A program made the translations under genes and the position numbers. The notes beneath the pieces were generated by a model that saw only the letters and a program-made list of their open reading frames with translations, had not been told where the DNA came from and did not search any database. A DNA stretch of 64,000 nt from Hymenobacter psoromatis (lineage in GTDB: Bacteria > Bacteroidota > Bacteroidia > Cytophagales > Hymenobacteraceae), in the NCBI RefSeq assembly GCF_020012125.1, contig NZ_JAIFAG010000001.1, positions 868,001 to 932,000 on the forward strand, written 5' to 3'. Positions 40,415 through 50,500 of the stretch are shown one piece after another. The number at the start of each line of letters is the position of its first letter. Position 1 is the first letter of the stretch.

Positions 40415-42145
40415 ATGACCTCTCCCCTTGCTGCCTTGCCCCGGCTGCCTAAGTCGCCCACCGGCATCGAAGGTCTAGATGAGATAACCGAAGGCGGCCT
40501 GCCGCTGGGCCGCCCTACCCTCCTCTGCGGCAGCGCGGGCTGCGGGAAAACGCTGATGGCCATTGAGTTTCTGGTGCGCGGTGTGGAGCTATACAAGGAG
40601 CCGGGCGTGCTGATGACTTTCGAGGAAACCGCCGACGAGCTGACGGCAAATGTGGCCTCGCTGGGCTTCGACTTGCGCCAGATGCAGGCCGATAAGATGC
40701 TGCGCCTCGACCACGTGCACCTCGACCGCTCCGAAGTAGAAGAGTCGGGCGAGTACGACCTCGACGGGCTATTTATCCGCCTGGGCTACGCCATCGATTC
40801 TATCGGGGCCAAGCGCGTGGTGCTCGATACCATTGAGGCGCTATTTTCGGGTTTTACCAACCAGGCCGTGTTGCGCTCCGAAATTAGGCGGCTGTTTCGC
40901 TGGCTCAAGGATAAGGGCGTGACAACCATCATCACGGCCGAGCGCGGCGACGGCACGCTCACGCGCCAGGGCCTGGAGGAGTACGTGTCGGACTGCGTGA
41001 TTTTGCTCGATAACCGGGTGATTGAGCAGATTACGACCCGGCGGCTGCGCATCGTAAAGTACCGCGGCAGCACGCACGGCACCAACGAATACCCTTACCT
41101 CATCAGCGAGGACGGCATCTCGGTGCTACCCGTAACGTCGCTGCGGCTGGACCACACCGTGTCCGACGAAATTATTTCGACCGGCGTGCCGGGGCTCAAT
41201 GCCATGTTTGCGCAGCGCGGCTGGTACCGGGGCAGCAGCGTGCTGCTCACGGGCACGGCCGGCACCGCCAAAACCACGCTGGCCGCCGCCTTTGCCGCCG
41301 AAACCTGCCGCCGCGGCGAGCGCTGCCTGTACTTTGCCTTTGAGGAATCGCCGGCTCAGCTCATCCGCAATATGCAGACGGTGGGGCTCGACTTGCAGCC
41401 CTATCTCGACCAGGACCTGCTGCGCATCGAAGCCTCGCGGCCTACACTCAACGGCTTGGAGCGCCACCTCGTGACGCTGCACCGCGATGTGCGCGAGTTT
41501 CGGCCCCAGGCCGTCGTCATCGACCCCATCAGCAACCTCATCTCGGTAGGCAGCGTCAGCGAAGTGCGTAGTATGCTCACGCGGATGATTGATTTCCTGA
41601 AGATTAACAACGTTACGGCACTGTTCACGGCCCTCGTCAGCGGGAAGTATGGGCAATTGGAGCTAACCGAAGAAGGCGTGTCGTCCTTAGTCGATACCTG
41701 GATTTCGGTGCGCGACTTGGAGGGAATAGGCGAGCGTAACCGCGGCCTGAGCATTCTCAAGGCCAGGGGCATGGCGCACTCCAACCAGGTGCGCGAATTT
41801 ATAATAACTGACCACGGCGTGGAGCTGCTCGACGTTATAATTGGGCCCGATGGTATTATTACCGGGGCTGGCCGCCTCACGCAGCGCATTCAGGAAGAAG
41901 CTCAACTCGCAGTGCGCCAGCACGAAGCCGAGCGCCGCGACCGCGAGCTGGAGCGCCGGCGTCGGGTGCTGGAAGCTACCATCGCCAATTTGCGCACGGA
42001 ATTTGAGTCGGTCGAAGAAGAGTTGCGCCACCTCAGCCAGCAGGAGCAGGCCCGCGATGCTGCCCAGCGCGAGGGCCACGCGGCCCTGGCCACTGGCGGC
42101 ACCGCCGCCGATTATTTCCCTACCCCGCCCAACGCCCGGCCCTGA
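40415..42145 (+). CDS. kaiC: KaiC-like double-domain ATPase/kinase
   Basis: 576 aa. Two RecA-like domains: CI with Walker A GSAGCGKT (39-46) and Glu70-Glu71 in LMTFEETADEL; CII with Walker A GTAGTAKT (280-287) and Glu310-Glu311 in FAFEESPAQL. By position the cyanobacterial phosphosites Ser431/Thr432 correspond to Ser423-Ser424 here (TEEGVSSLVDT), and Thr426 to Thr418. A long helical charged tail (about 485-555) follows CII. KaiC autophosphorylates in clock or stress timing systems. It heads an operon with two kaiB genes and a kinase; no kaiA is seen. The spacing to kaiB is 20 bases. Confidence 0.93.
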   Translation: MTSPLAALPRLPKSPTGIEGLDEITEGGLPLGRPTLLCGSAGCGKTLMAIEFLVRGVELYKEPGVLMTFEETADELTANVASLGFDLRQMQADKMLRLDHVHLDRSEVEESGEYDLDGLFIRLGYAIDSIGAKRVVLDTIEALFSGFTNQAVLRSEIRRLFRWLKDKGVTTIITAERGDGTLTRQGLEEYVSDCVILLDNRVIEQITTRRLRIVKYRGSTHGTNEYPYLISEDGISVLPVTSLRLDHTVSDEIISTGVPGLNAMFAQRGWYRGSSVLLTGTAGTAKTTLAAAFAAETCRRGERCLYFAFEESPAQLIRNMQTVGLDLQPYLDQDLLRIEASRPTLNGLERHLVTLHRDVREFRPQAVVIDPISNLISVGSVSEVRSMLTRMIDFLKINNVTALFTALVSGKYGQLELTEEGVSSLVDTWISVRDLEGIGERNRGLSILKARGMAHSNQVREFIITDHGVELLDVIIGPDGIITGAGRLTQRIQEEAQLAVRQHEAERRDRELERRRRVLEATIANLRTEFESVEEELRHLSQQEQARDAAQREGHAALATGGTAADYFPTPPNARP

Positions 42146-42165
42146 GCGCCGTATGCCCGCTAGCT

Positions 42166-42495
42166 ATGATGGATGATGTGAGGGAAGAACTACTCGGGGC
42201 CGACACCCTACCCCCCGGCGAAACTTGGGAGCTGCGCCTGTACGTGGCCGGCTCCACGGCCCGGTCGAGCGCGGCGCTGGCCAACCTGCGCCGCTACTGC
42301 GAGCAGCACGTGCCCGGCCGCTACCGCTTGGAAGTCATCGACTTGCTGCAAAACCCGCAGCTGGCCGAGGGCGACCAGATTCTGGCCATCCCGACGGTGG
42401 TGCGCAAGATGCCCGAGCCCATCCGCCGGGTTATCGGCGACCTCTCGAATGAGGAGCGGGTTATTGTGGGGCTCGACCTGCGGCTATCCGCTTAG
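42166..42495 (+). CDS. kaiB: KaiB, copy 1
   Basis: 109 aa. Canonical KaiB pattern: WELRLYVAGSTARSSAALAN, then VIDLLQNPQLAEGDQILAIP, then RRVIGDLSNEERVIVGLDL, nearly the same spacing as the cyanobacterial protein. KaiB switches fold and binds the CI ring of KaiC. The first 17 residues are an acidic extension. Either of two adjacent ATG codons could be the start. Confidence 0.93.
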   Translation: MMDDVREELLGADTLPPGETWELRLYVAGSTARSSAALANLRRYCEQHVPGRYRLEVIDLLQNPQLAEGDQILAIPTVVRKMPEPIRRVIGDLSNEERVIVGLDLRLSA

Positions 42496-42498
42496 CCC

Positions 42499-42822
42499 GT
42501 GCTACCGGCCCCTACCCCCCCCGGCCCGCCCGCCTACGAGCTGGTACTTTATGTGACGGGGGCTACTCCCAATTCGACGCGGGCCGTGCGCAACATCAAG
42601 GCCATTTGTGAGCAGTATTTGCCCGGCGGCTACGTGCTGCGCATCCTCGACATTTACCAGCAGCCCGAGCTGGCCCAGCAGGCCCAGCTGGTGGCCGCAC
42701 CCACGCTGGTGCGCCTGCGGCCGCTACCTCAGCGCCGGTTGGTGGGCGACCTCTCGAACCGCCCGCTCGTGTTGAGCGTTTTAGGCCTAGACCATCTATT
42801 GCCCCCCGCTACTACCCCATGA
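42499..42822 (+). CDS. KaiB, copy 2 (diverged)
   Basis: 107 aa from a GTG three bases after the stop of copy 1. It keeps YELVLYVTGATPNSTRAVRNI, LDIYQQPELAQQ and RLVGDLSNRPLVLSVLGLD, but the region between is changed (LVAAPTLVRLRPLPQ) and the acidic NPQLAEGD block of copy 1 is lost. It may be a modulator that binds KaiC differently or acts like the KaiB-like sensor of SasA kinases. The stop overlaps the kinase start by four bases (ATGA), so it is tightly co-translated. Confidence 0.9.
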   Translation: MLPAPTPPGPPAYELVLYVTGATPNSTRAVRNIKAICEQYLPGGYVLRILDIYQQPELAQQAQLVAAPTLVRLRPLPQRRLVGDLSNRPLVLSVLGLDHLLPPATTP

Positions 42823-44519
42823 ACCCCACCGCCGCCGACCTGGCTTGGGAAAACGAAGAGCTGCGCCAGCAGCTGCGCGAAGCCGAAGAGCTTATTGCGG
42901 CCGTGCGCACGGGGGCCGTTGATGCGCTGGCTATTCAGGGCGCGGAGGGACCGCGCATCTTTACCCTCGAAAGTGCCGACCACGGCTACCGCACCCTGGT
43001 GGAGCAGATGGGCGAAGGCGCGGTGCTGCTGGGGGCCGATGGGATAGTGCTGTACGCCAACGCCACCCTGGCCGCCGCCCTGGGCTGCCTGCCCGATGAG
43101 TTGCTGGGCTACCCGTTCACCGAGTTTGTGCCGGCCGACTACCTAGCCTACTGGGCCGGGCTGTGGCAGCAGGGTTGGGCTAGCCAGGCGCGCGGCGAAA
43201 TGCCCCTGCGCAACCGCCAGACCGGGGCCCTACGCCCGTTCTCGCTGTCCATGAACGTGCTTACTTTCAGTGGCGCGCCTATGCTGGCCGTGCTGCTGGC
43301 CGATATGTCTGCGCGCCAGGAAATATCGGCCATCCGCTCGGTAGTGGTGCGCCAGAATGAGCTGCTCGACCGCAAAAACGAGGAGCTGGTGCGCCAGCAG
43401 GCGGCTCGCCGGGCCGTGGAGCGCACCGCCGCCGAGGTGAGCCGGGTGCTCGAAGGCATTCCGCAAATAGCCTGGACGGCCGGCGTGACCGGCGAAACCA
43501 CTTATCTCAACCGCCGCTGGTTCGACTACGTGGGGGAAAAAGCCGTGACGCCCGAGCAGATAATTAGCCGGATTCACCCCGATGACCTAGCCCCCATTTT
43601 CCATACTTGGGAGCAAGCGCTTGCTACCCAGCAGCCCCTGGAGCTAGAATGCCGCATCCTAAACCAAGCCGGCGACTACCGCTGGATGCTGGGCCGCGCC
43701 CTCCCCTCGCGCGACGAGCAGGGTGAGGTGATGCAGTGGATTGGCACCTACACCGACATTCACGAGCACAAGCTGGCCCAGGAGCGCGTGGCCCAGGCCC
43801 AGCGCCTGCTGCGCGACAACAACGAGGAGTTAACCCGCGTCAACGTGGACCTGGATACCTTTATCTACTCGGCCTCGCACGACCTGAAGGGCCCGATTAC
43901 CAACATTGAAGGGCTGCTGCAAGCCCTCGCCGACGAGCTGCCCGTAGAGGCCCGGCAGCGGCCGGCAGTGCACAATATTCTGGGAATGCTTACCCGCTCG
44001 GTCGAGCGCTTCCAGCGTACTATTGAGCAGCTCAGCGACGTGGCCAAGCTGCAGCGCGAGCATGGCCTGGCCCCGGCCCTGGTGCTGCTGGCCCCGGTGG
44101 TGCAGGGCGTGATGCTCGACCTGGCTCCGCTGGTGCGCGGGGCCGGGGCCCGGCTCGACCTCGACTTGGCGGAGGGGGTAGGGGTGCGCTTTCTGGAAAA
44201 AAACCTGCGCAGCGTGGTCTACAACCTGCTCAGCAACGCGCTCAAGTACCGCGCGCCCGCGCGCCCGGCCCACATTCAGGTGTGCGCCTACCCCGACGGC
44301 GCTCACGTGCGCCTAACTGTGCGCGACAACGGCCTCGGCATTGACCCGGCCGGGCAGCGCCGGCTTTTTGGCCTCTTCGAGCGCCTGCACACCCACGTGG
44401 AAGGCAGCGGTATCGGCCTGTTTATGGTGAAAAAGATGGTGGAAAATGCCGGCGGCCGCATTGCCGTGGAAAGCGAGGCGGGCACTGGCTCCACGTTCAC
44501 GGTGCTGCTGCCGCGCTGA
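42819..44519 (+). CDS. PAS sensor histidine kinase of the kai operon
   Basis: 566 aa, soluble. An N-terminal coiled coil (about 8-35) is followed by PAS 1 (about 55-165), a coiled coil, PAS 2 with PAC (about 205-320; TAGVTGETTYLNRRWFDYVG, MQWIGTYTDIHEHK), a dimerisation domain with His354 in YSASHDLKGPITN, and HATPase with NLLSNALKY, DNGLGIDP and SGIGLFMVKKM. There is no KaiB-like N-terminal domain, unlike SasA, so contact with KaiC, if any, must use other surfaces or the second KaiB. No receiver gene is adjacent. Confidence 0.9.
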   Translation: MNPTAADLAWENEELRQQLREAEELIAAVRTGAVDALAIQGAEGPRIFTLESADHGYRTLVEQMGEGAVLLGADGIVLYANATLAAALGCLPDELLGYPFTEFVPADYLAYWAGLWQQGWASQARGEMPLRNRQTGALRPFSLSMNVLTFSGAPMLAVLLADMSARQEISAIRSVVVRQNELLDRKNEELVRQQAARRAVERTAAEVSRVLEGIPQIAWTAGVTGETTYLNRRWFDYVGEKAVTPEQIISRIHPDDLAPIFHTWEQALATQQPLELECRILNQAGDYRWMLGRALPSRDEQGEVMQWIGTYTDIHEHKLAQERVAQAQRLLRDNNEELTRVNVDLDTFIYSASHDLKGPITNIEGLLQALADELPVEARQRPAVHNILGMLTRSVERFQRTIEQLSDVAKLQREHGLAPALVLLAPVVQGVMLDLAPLVRGAGARLDLDLAEGVGVRFLEKNLRSVVYNLLSNALKYRAPARPAHIQVCAYPDGAHVRLTVRDNGLGIDPAGQRRLFGLFERLHTHVEGSGIGLFMVKKMVENAGGRIAVESEAGTGSTFTVLLPR

Positions 44520-44523
44520 GGTA

Positions 44524-44581
44524 AGCTATTTACTTAAAAACCCCCTGGCTGAACAGCCAGGGGGTTTTTAAGTAAATAGCT
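44524..44581. terminator. Strong bidirectional terminator after the kai operon
   Basis: Perfect 27-nt stem: AGCTATTTACTTAAAAACCC through CCTGGCT, 4-nt loop GAAC, then the complement. A- and T-runs within the stem serve both the kinase gene and the convergent surface-protein gene. Confidence 0.92.
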
Positions 44582-44593
44582 GGGTCGAAGCTG

Positions 44594-47500
44594 CTATTCT
44601 TTGGTGAGGTGCTGGCTGAGGTTGAGGGCCTGGCCGGTGGCCGAGGTGCCGGCTAAGCGCACGAAGTAGGTACCGGTCGCCAGGTCGCTCACGTCAAGCG
44701 AATGGAGCATTCCGCCGGCCGCGTCGAAATGCCGCACGAGGCGGCCGGTGGCATCCAGCAGGGTCACCTGGTAGGTGCCGGCCGGCAGCAGGCTCAGGTC
44801 GAGGGTAGTGCTGCTGGTAGCGGGGCTGGGGTACACGGCCAGGCTGGCGGCCGCGGCCGCGAAGCTGATGGTGCGCACTGGCGAGTAGCTGCTGGTGCCA
44901 GTGGCATCTACCTGGCGCAGGCGGTAGTATACCGGCCCGGTGGCGGCGCGGCCCACCCCAGCATCGGTGAAGGCGTAGGTGCGGGCCACGGTGGTGCTGC
45001 CGCTGCCGGCTACCTGCCCGATTTTCCCGTAAGTCGCGCCGTCAAAGCTGCGCTCCACGTCGAAGTGGTCGTTATTTAGCTCCGAGGCAGTGGCCCAGGC
45101 CAGGGCGGCATCCAGGTTGCGCACCGCTTTGGCCGTGAACTCGGTCAGGGTCACCGGCAGCGGGTTGGCCCCGATGGTGAACGTCACGGGCTGGGTCGTG
45201 ATGCCGCCGCGCAGGTCGGTGGTCGTCATGCTCACGGTATAGGTGCCGGCCTTCAGCTTGGTGCGGTCCAGCACCGTGAGCTGGCCCGTGGCCGGGTTGT
45301 AGGTCAGGCCCAGCAAGCTCAGCGAGGTGATGGCCGGCACCGAGGTGCTGGTGAAGTCGCCGGTCGTCGTCGTGGCCTGCACGCCGTTATTAACGGGGCC
45401 GGTGGCCGACTGGCCGGCGTTGGGGCCGGTGGGCTGGTAAATCTGGCCCGTGCCATTGTAGAGCGCTCCGTTGGGGTCGATTACGTAGGCAATCACGTCG
45501 TTGTTCTGGTAAAACACAGTCCCGCCCTTGCTGGGCGTGGCCGTGTACACCGAAGCATTATCGCTGCCCACCGGAATCAGGTAGCGCGCCACGTTCGAGC
45601 GCAGGTTGTTGTTGTCGTAAGCCTGGAAGGTGAACGGCGCATTGCCCACGAAGCCGGCGGCGGGGAGGAACTGCAGCTGCCCGGCCTGCGCCGTCGTGAG
45701 CACTTGCCCGGCCGCCACGGGCGAGCCCGCCAGCGAAAGCACGCCCTGGCTGGCCAGCGGTAGGCTCAGCACCACAAACGGGGCCGTGCCATTGAGCGAA
45801 GACAAGCCCTGCGCCTGGGCTTGCAGCGGCGAGAGTGCCAGGGCCGCCTGGGCCGTGTTGCCCTCGGGCGAGGTTAGGGTGTTCACCACGTTGTAGGCAA
45901 TCGGGGCGGGGCTGATGAGCATCGTGGTCTGCGAGCCGGTGGCGGTAACCGGGCTGGCCGGGCCGGTGGCGCTCAGGCTACTGCTCACCGCCAGCGACGA
46001 GCCGGCGTTGCCGGGGGCCACGAAGCTGATGGTGCTGGTAATGGTGTTGGCGACCCCGGCTACGAGCGTGGTAGGCACGCTCAGGGAAATGGTAGTGGGG
46101 CCGGGGCCGCTCACGGTCACCAGCGGCCCGCCATTGAGCGAGTAGGCCGTGACGCCGGCCGGGATGGTCACGGTCTGGGTGGTGCCGGTGGTGGTGGTGG
46201 GGCCGTTGTTGGTGGCCGCCAGCAGGTAGGTTACTACCGAGCCGACCGGGGCCGTGGTCGGCCCGGTAACTACTACGCCCAGCGCGGCGGCGGGCGTAAT
46301 AGTCACCGAGGCAATAGCCACGTTGTTGGCCGGGTTCGTGTCCAGCTCATTGGCCGTGATGCTGGCCGTGGCCACCAGCGGGCCCTGGCCCGGCACCCGG
46401 CTGATAACCACTGAGTAAGAGGTAGGGGCAGTCAGGTTGAGGATGGCCGGGAAGGTGAGCAGGCCGCTGGTATTGTCGTAGTTGGGCGAGAGCGTGCCGC
46501 CGGTCACGACCGAGCCGCTGGGCCCGCCGCTTACCGTCACGGTGCCGCCATTGCTGGTGAGGCCGGCCGGCAGCTGCAAGGCTTGCAGCACGCCGCTGGC
46601 CCCGCCGCCGGGGCTCGAGGTCACCGTCAGCGTGAGGGGCTGGCCCGCCGTAACGGTACTGGCCGAGGCCGTGACGGTGGTCGAAACGTCGTTCGAGCCG
46701 TTGGCCGTACCCAGCACGGGCTGCGCCAGGGCCAGGTTGTTGCTCTGGTCGTTATCCAAAATGCCGCTCACCGCCACGCTGGCCGTAGCCACGAGCTGGC
46801 CGATGTAGCCGGTAGGCACCACGAAGCCAATAGTGGCCCCCACGCCCGAGCCGCCCGGCGGTAGGTTGGTTTGCGCCGAGAACGTGACGCGGCCGGGGGT
46901 AGCCGAGTTATTCGACGTGCGCGAGTCGTAGGTAGCCGAGCTGCCATCCGCGAAATTGTAGGTAGCCACCCCATTGCTCACGCTGCTGGGCACCTGGCCA
47001 TTGATACGCACCACTTCCGGGCCGGTGCCCGAAATGGGCAGCAGGGTAGGCAGCACTACGGTCGTCACCGTACCGGGGGCAATGTTGGGGCCGTTGTTGA
47101 GCGTGGTCACGCCAAACAGCACCGGGTTGCCACCGCTGGCATTCGTCGTGATAAAGCCCGCCGCGCTGATGCTCACCTGCACGTCGGCCACCGGCTGAAG
47201 CGGGGCCGCCACGCTGGCCGAGTTGTTCGCCAGGTTCATGTCGAGCGAGCTGCTCTGCACGGCCGCCGTATTGGTGAGCACCGCGTTGCCGTTGGCTGGG
47301 GCCACGTAGGTAATGGTGCTGCTTATGGCGCTGCCCACCGCCAGCTGGGGTAGCCCGGCTGCCGGGAAGGTAACTACGCCGGTGAGGGGGTTGTAGGTGG
47401 CCGCGCCGGTGCCGGTGCCGTAGGTGGCTACCGAGCCGCTCACGCTGGTGGGCGCGGCCCCGTTGAGGCGCACGGCCGTGGGGCCGGTCAGGGGTAGGCC

Positions 47501-50500
47501 GGCCAGGATGCTCACCATTTGCCCTACCCCCTGCGCGTCGGCCGGGCCATTGTTGGTGGTCGTCACAGTGTAGGTCAGCGTTTCGCCGCCGGCCACCAGC
47601 GTGGGTCCGATGATGGTAATGGCCAGGTCGGCCACGCCGGGGTTCACCGTCACTTCGGCCGAGGCCACGTTGTCGCCCAGCACGGGGTCGGGGGTGGTGC
47701 TGCTCACCGTGGCCGTGGCCGGAAACACACCGGCTTTTGTGGCCACGTAGCCCAGGGTATAGTTGTTAGCCGCCGTGCCGGTGGTGCCGGAAGGCTGGCT
47801 GCCAGTCACCGCCGGCAGCGTAAATAAGCCGCTGGTCGCGCTGTAAGTAGCCGTCAGCGTACCGTTGGTGTAGGTGGCCGTGGTAGCGGTGCTGCTGCTG
47901 AGCGTATAGCCGGCCAGGGTAGGGGCGTTGGCCCCACTGGTGGGCAGGCCGGGCGGCAGCAGCACGGTCGTCTGGAGGCCGGCCGCCGCGCCGGGGCCGT
48001 AGTTGCCCTGCTCCACGGTCAGGCTCACGGCCCCGTTCAGGGCTACGATGGACGAAGCGGGCGATATTTTCACGTACACGTTGGCCGGTGAGCCACTGGC
48101 GGCGCTCGGCGTAGTCGTGGTGATGGTCGAGGTGTTGTTGCCGCCGTTGCCGTCGGCCGGGGCCGTGCTCACGGTGCCCGTCACGTTGTAGGTGCTGCCG
48201 GCCGGGGCCGTGAAGCTCACGGTGTTGGTCAGGCCCTGGCCGGGCGCGAGGGCGGCCAGCGTGGGAAAGGTAACGGTGTAGCCCGCCGCCAGGCTACCGC
48301 TCACTACCCCGCCGCCGGTCACGTACACGTTCGAGGCTCCGGCCGGTACGCTCACCGTTTGCGTCACCAGGGGCGCGGGCGAGGGAAAGGCCGCGTTCAC
48401 GGGGTTGAGGGTGGTCACATTGTAGCTCACCTGCGCCCCGGCCACGGCGCTGGCCGGGCCGGCCACGGTGGTAGTCACGTCATAAAGCAGGTTGGTGAGG
48501 TTGGTAGCCGTGGCCGAGTTATTCGCCAGCAGGCCGCCCTCGTTGGTGGTGGTGGCGATGGTGGCGCTGGCCGTCACCAGACCAGTTACCGGCTGCGGGT
48601 AGCTGATGGTCGAGCTGAAGGAGCTGCCCGAAGGGATATTATTGGCCTGCAAGCCGGTGTAGCCGCTGTAGCTGATAATGCCGGTAGTCGAATTGTAAGT
48701 GCCGCCGTTGGTGGCCGTCACGCCGGTGAGGCCGGCCGGCAGTTGCACCTGGGCCGTCACGCCGTCGGCTTGCACCGGGCCGGTGCCCGACTGGTTGCCA
48801 AACTGCACCGTGAAGGTGCCCGTGGTGCCCGCGTTCACGCCGCCCGACGCGCCCGTAATGGTCGCGTACACGTCGGCCGTGATGATAATCGGCACGTTGG
48901 GGCTGAACTCCGAGGTGCCGTAGTTGCTGCTGGTGCTCACCAGCGTGGCCGTGGCCGTAATCAGCCCCGACGAGGCCGGCCCAACGTTGGGCGGTGTGTT
49001 GGCCGGAATGGTGAGGGTGCCCGCAAAGTTGCCGTTGGTATCGGCCGTGAGGCTGCCCACGTAGCTGCGGCCTTCGCCGTGGGCCACCTTGCGGCCGTCG
49101 CCGGCCAGCACCGGCCCACCGTTGTTGGCCGGTACGTTATCGGCGGCATAAAAATCAACCACGGCCCCCGCGAAGGCCGTTTGGCCGGGGGCCGACCCCA
49201 CGTAGCCGCCCACGCTCACCGTGGTGCTGGCCAGCGCCGACACCCTGGCGTAGGTGATGATGGGGTAGTTCATGCCCGCGTTGCCATAGGCCGGGCTCAC
49301 CGAGGTAGGGCCGTTGTTGGGCGTCACGCCGTCGCCGTTGCCGTAGTCGCGTGCGCCCACCGTGTTGCCTGACCCCACGTAGAAGCCAGACTGCGGAATA
49401 ATATCAATGCCCAGGTTCGCGCCGGTGGGCGAGTTGAAGGGCGTGCCGTTGAAGAAAATTGAGTTGCGGGTAATAACTACCCCGCGCTGCCCGTAGCCCA
49501 CCACGATGCCCGACGCCTGCGACTGATTGATGACGTTGTAGGCAATGGAGTCGTTGTTGCTGCTCGTTTTGCCGCCCGTGCGCTGCAAGTACAGAATGGC
49601 CGAGCCTTCGAGCTGCGAGCGGGCGATGGTGAGGCCCCCATTGCCGTTGTCGAAGAAGGTATTGTTCGTGACAACGTTCGTGCTCAGCGAGCCGATTTCA
49701 AACTGCACCCCATCGGAGTTGGCCGAGCGGATGAGGTTGGCCCGGATGCGCAGCGGCCCCGTGCCGTTGGCCACGCCGTTGTCGCCGGCCGTGATGTTGT
49801 CGCCGCCCGATACGCGGTAGCCGTTCTGCACGAACTCGTTGCTGGTCACGCTTACCAGCCCGCTGCCAGCGGTACCATTGTATATCAGGCCCGACGAGCT
49901 GGCGTAGGCCACGAGGTTGTTGCGCACCGTGCCCTGGCTCACGCCCAGAATCTGGAGGTTGTAGTTGGCACTGTACGTATTGGCCTGCAAGATATTAGGG
50001 TCCGCAATAGTCAGGGCCGAAGTACCCAGCATACACCTCTCCACCAGAAAATTCTGGGCACCGGTCAGCGTTACGGTGCCGTTGGCGTTGGCCCCGGCTC
50101 CGTGCAAAGCCAGGCCGCGCAGCACCGCGCCGCTGGCTGCCACGCGCAGCACGTTGTTAAGCGTATTTGCGCCGTAAATCTCCACTTCCGGGCGGTTCAC
50201 CTGCGGCAGCGAGCGGGCGTCGGTGCCCACGGTGCCGCCGGTGCCTACCAGCCCGGTGTTTGAGTCCTGCACATTGGTCGTCTGCGTAGTGGCATCGAGC
50301 GCCGTGTTAGCATCCGTAACGGTGGGTAGGGCACTCAGTACTTGCAGCTGCGCCCAGGTATTGGGGCTGCTGCCGGCGTTGAGGCCGCTGGCAGCGGCGG
50401 GCGTGCGCTGCAAGCCCTGCGGCGCGCCGCTGCCGGCTACCCCGTTCGGAATCATGAAAATGCTGGTCTCCTGGCCGGCGGTCCGGCCTTGCTGCGCCAG

